This document shows, in pieces, positions 32,765-32,874 of a DNA stretch of 32,874 bases. The position numbers were made by a program, and so were the translations under genes. The stretch is from assembly GCA_028693705.1 (NCBI GenBank), contig JAQUUX010000037.1, forward strand, positions 1 through 32,874, read 5' to 3'. The notes beneath the pieces are model-generated. The model made no database searches. It was not told the DNA's origin and saw only the letters and a program-made list of their open reading frames with translations. The DNA is from Lachnospiraceae bacterium. GTDB lineage: Bacteria > Bacillota > Clostridia > Lachnospirales > Lachnospiraceae. Position 1 is the stretch's first letter. Each line of letters begins with the position of its first letter.

Positions 32765-32874
32765 CCTCCTTCGCATAATGGAACGACACGCATAAAATGT
32801 GCTTCTGCTGATTACCCTTTATTTTTAATTTAACATATACTAGCTTATTATTAATATCCTTACCAAATACAAAT

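Noticed and set aside
32714-32776. N-terminal extension of the Panacea regulator
   Set aside because: The added residues cover the palindrome and precede the strong AAGGAGG that serves the ATG at 32713.

Overview
The window looks like a surface-polysaccharide locus from a Gram-positive, low-to-moderate-GC member of the Clostridia, most probably Lachnospiraceae. The basis is AGGAGG-type ribosome binding sites, sigma-A-like promoters, T-tailed terminators and membrane-anchored SGNH proteins with acidic stalks. Genus cannot be fixed from the sequence alone. There are no rRNA or tRNA genes, IS elements or CRISPR arrays, and no gap between genes exceeds 300 bases.

Left part (1-14.3 kb). A small zinc-ribbon protein is followed by a pair of EamA/SMR-type half-transporters and a membrane-anchored SGNH-like protein whose catalytic Ser is replaced. 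A long minus-strand operon then runs from 11976 down to 2677. It encodes a GDP-mannose pyrophosphorylase/phosphomannose isomerase fusion, an MBOAT O-acyltransferase with its SGNH partner, UDP-glucose dehydrogenase (with its own internal promoter), a membrane protein split by in-frame stops into two ORFs, and a UDP-glucuronate epimerase. Divergent from it are two tandem paralogous SGNH proteins on long E/T-rich or A/P/E-rich stalks.

Middle (14.3-18.3 kb). A GT11 fucosyltransferase and a methyltransferase are transcribed leftwards. From a divergent promoter region, a two-gene nonulosonic-acid operon is transcribed rightwards: a NeuB/NANS-type synthase without a SAF domain, and a CMP-acylneuraminate synthetase fused to a KdsC-like HAD phosphatase. 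This matches a 9-phosphate (animal-like or KDN) route. The mannose-6-phosphate isomerase in the neighbouring operon could link it to mannose-6-P.

Right part (18.3-31.5 kb). An eleven-gene minus-strand operon begins at a strong promoter near 31.5 kb and ends at a bidirectional terminator at 18.3 kb. It encodes two GtrB/DPM1-like membrane GT2 enzymes, two GT4 enzymes, two soluble GT2 enzymes, a radical SAM/SPASM protein, a fucosyltransferase-like protein, a PglK/MsbA-type ABC flippase, a GT-C-like membrane protein and a KpsS/KpsC-like capsule transferase, which is a candidate CMP-nonulosonate transferase. The promoter lies inside a 91-bp segment bounded by perfect 10-bp inverted repeats, which could be an invertible switch. 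The right edge carries a zinc-finger/HTH/Panacea (SocA-like) antitoxin-type regulator preceded by a palindrome.

Working model (inference): cytoplasmic GTs build a lipid-linked glycan containing mannose- or fucose-type sugars, GalA and a KDN-like nonulosonate, and the ABC flippase exports it. GtrB-like enzymes, the half-transporters and GT-C proteins add side-chain sugars outside the membrane. MBOAT/SGNH enzymes acylate or trim the product. An initiating phosphoglycosyl transferase, a Wzy polymerase and GDP-fucose synthesis genes are not seen and must lie elsewhere if the model holds.
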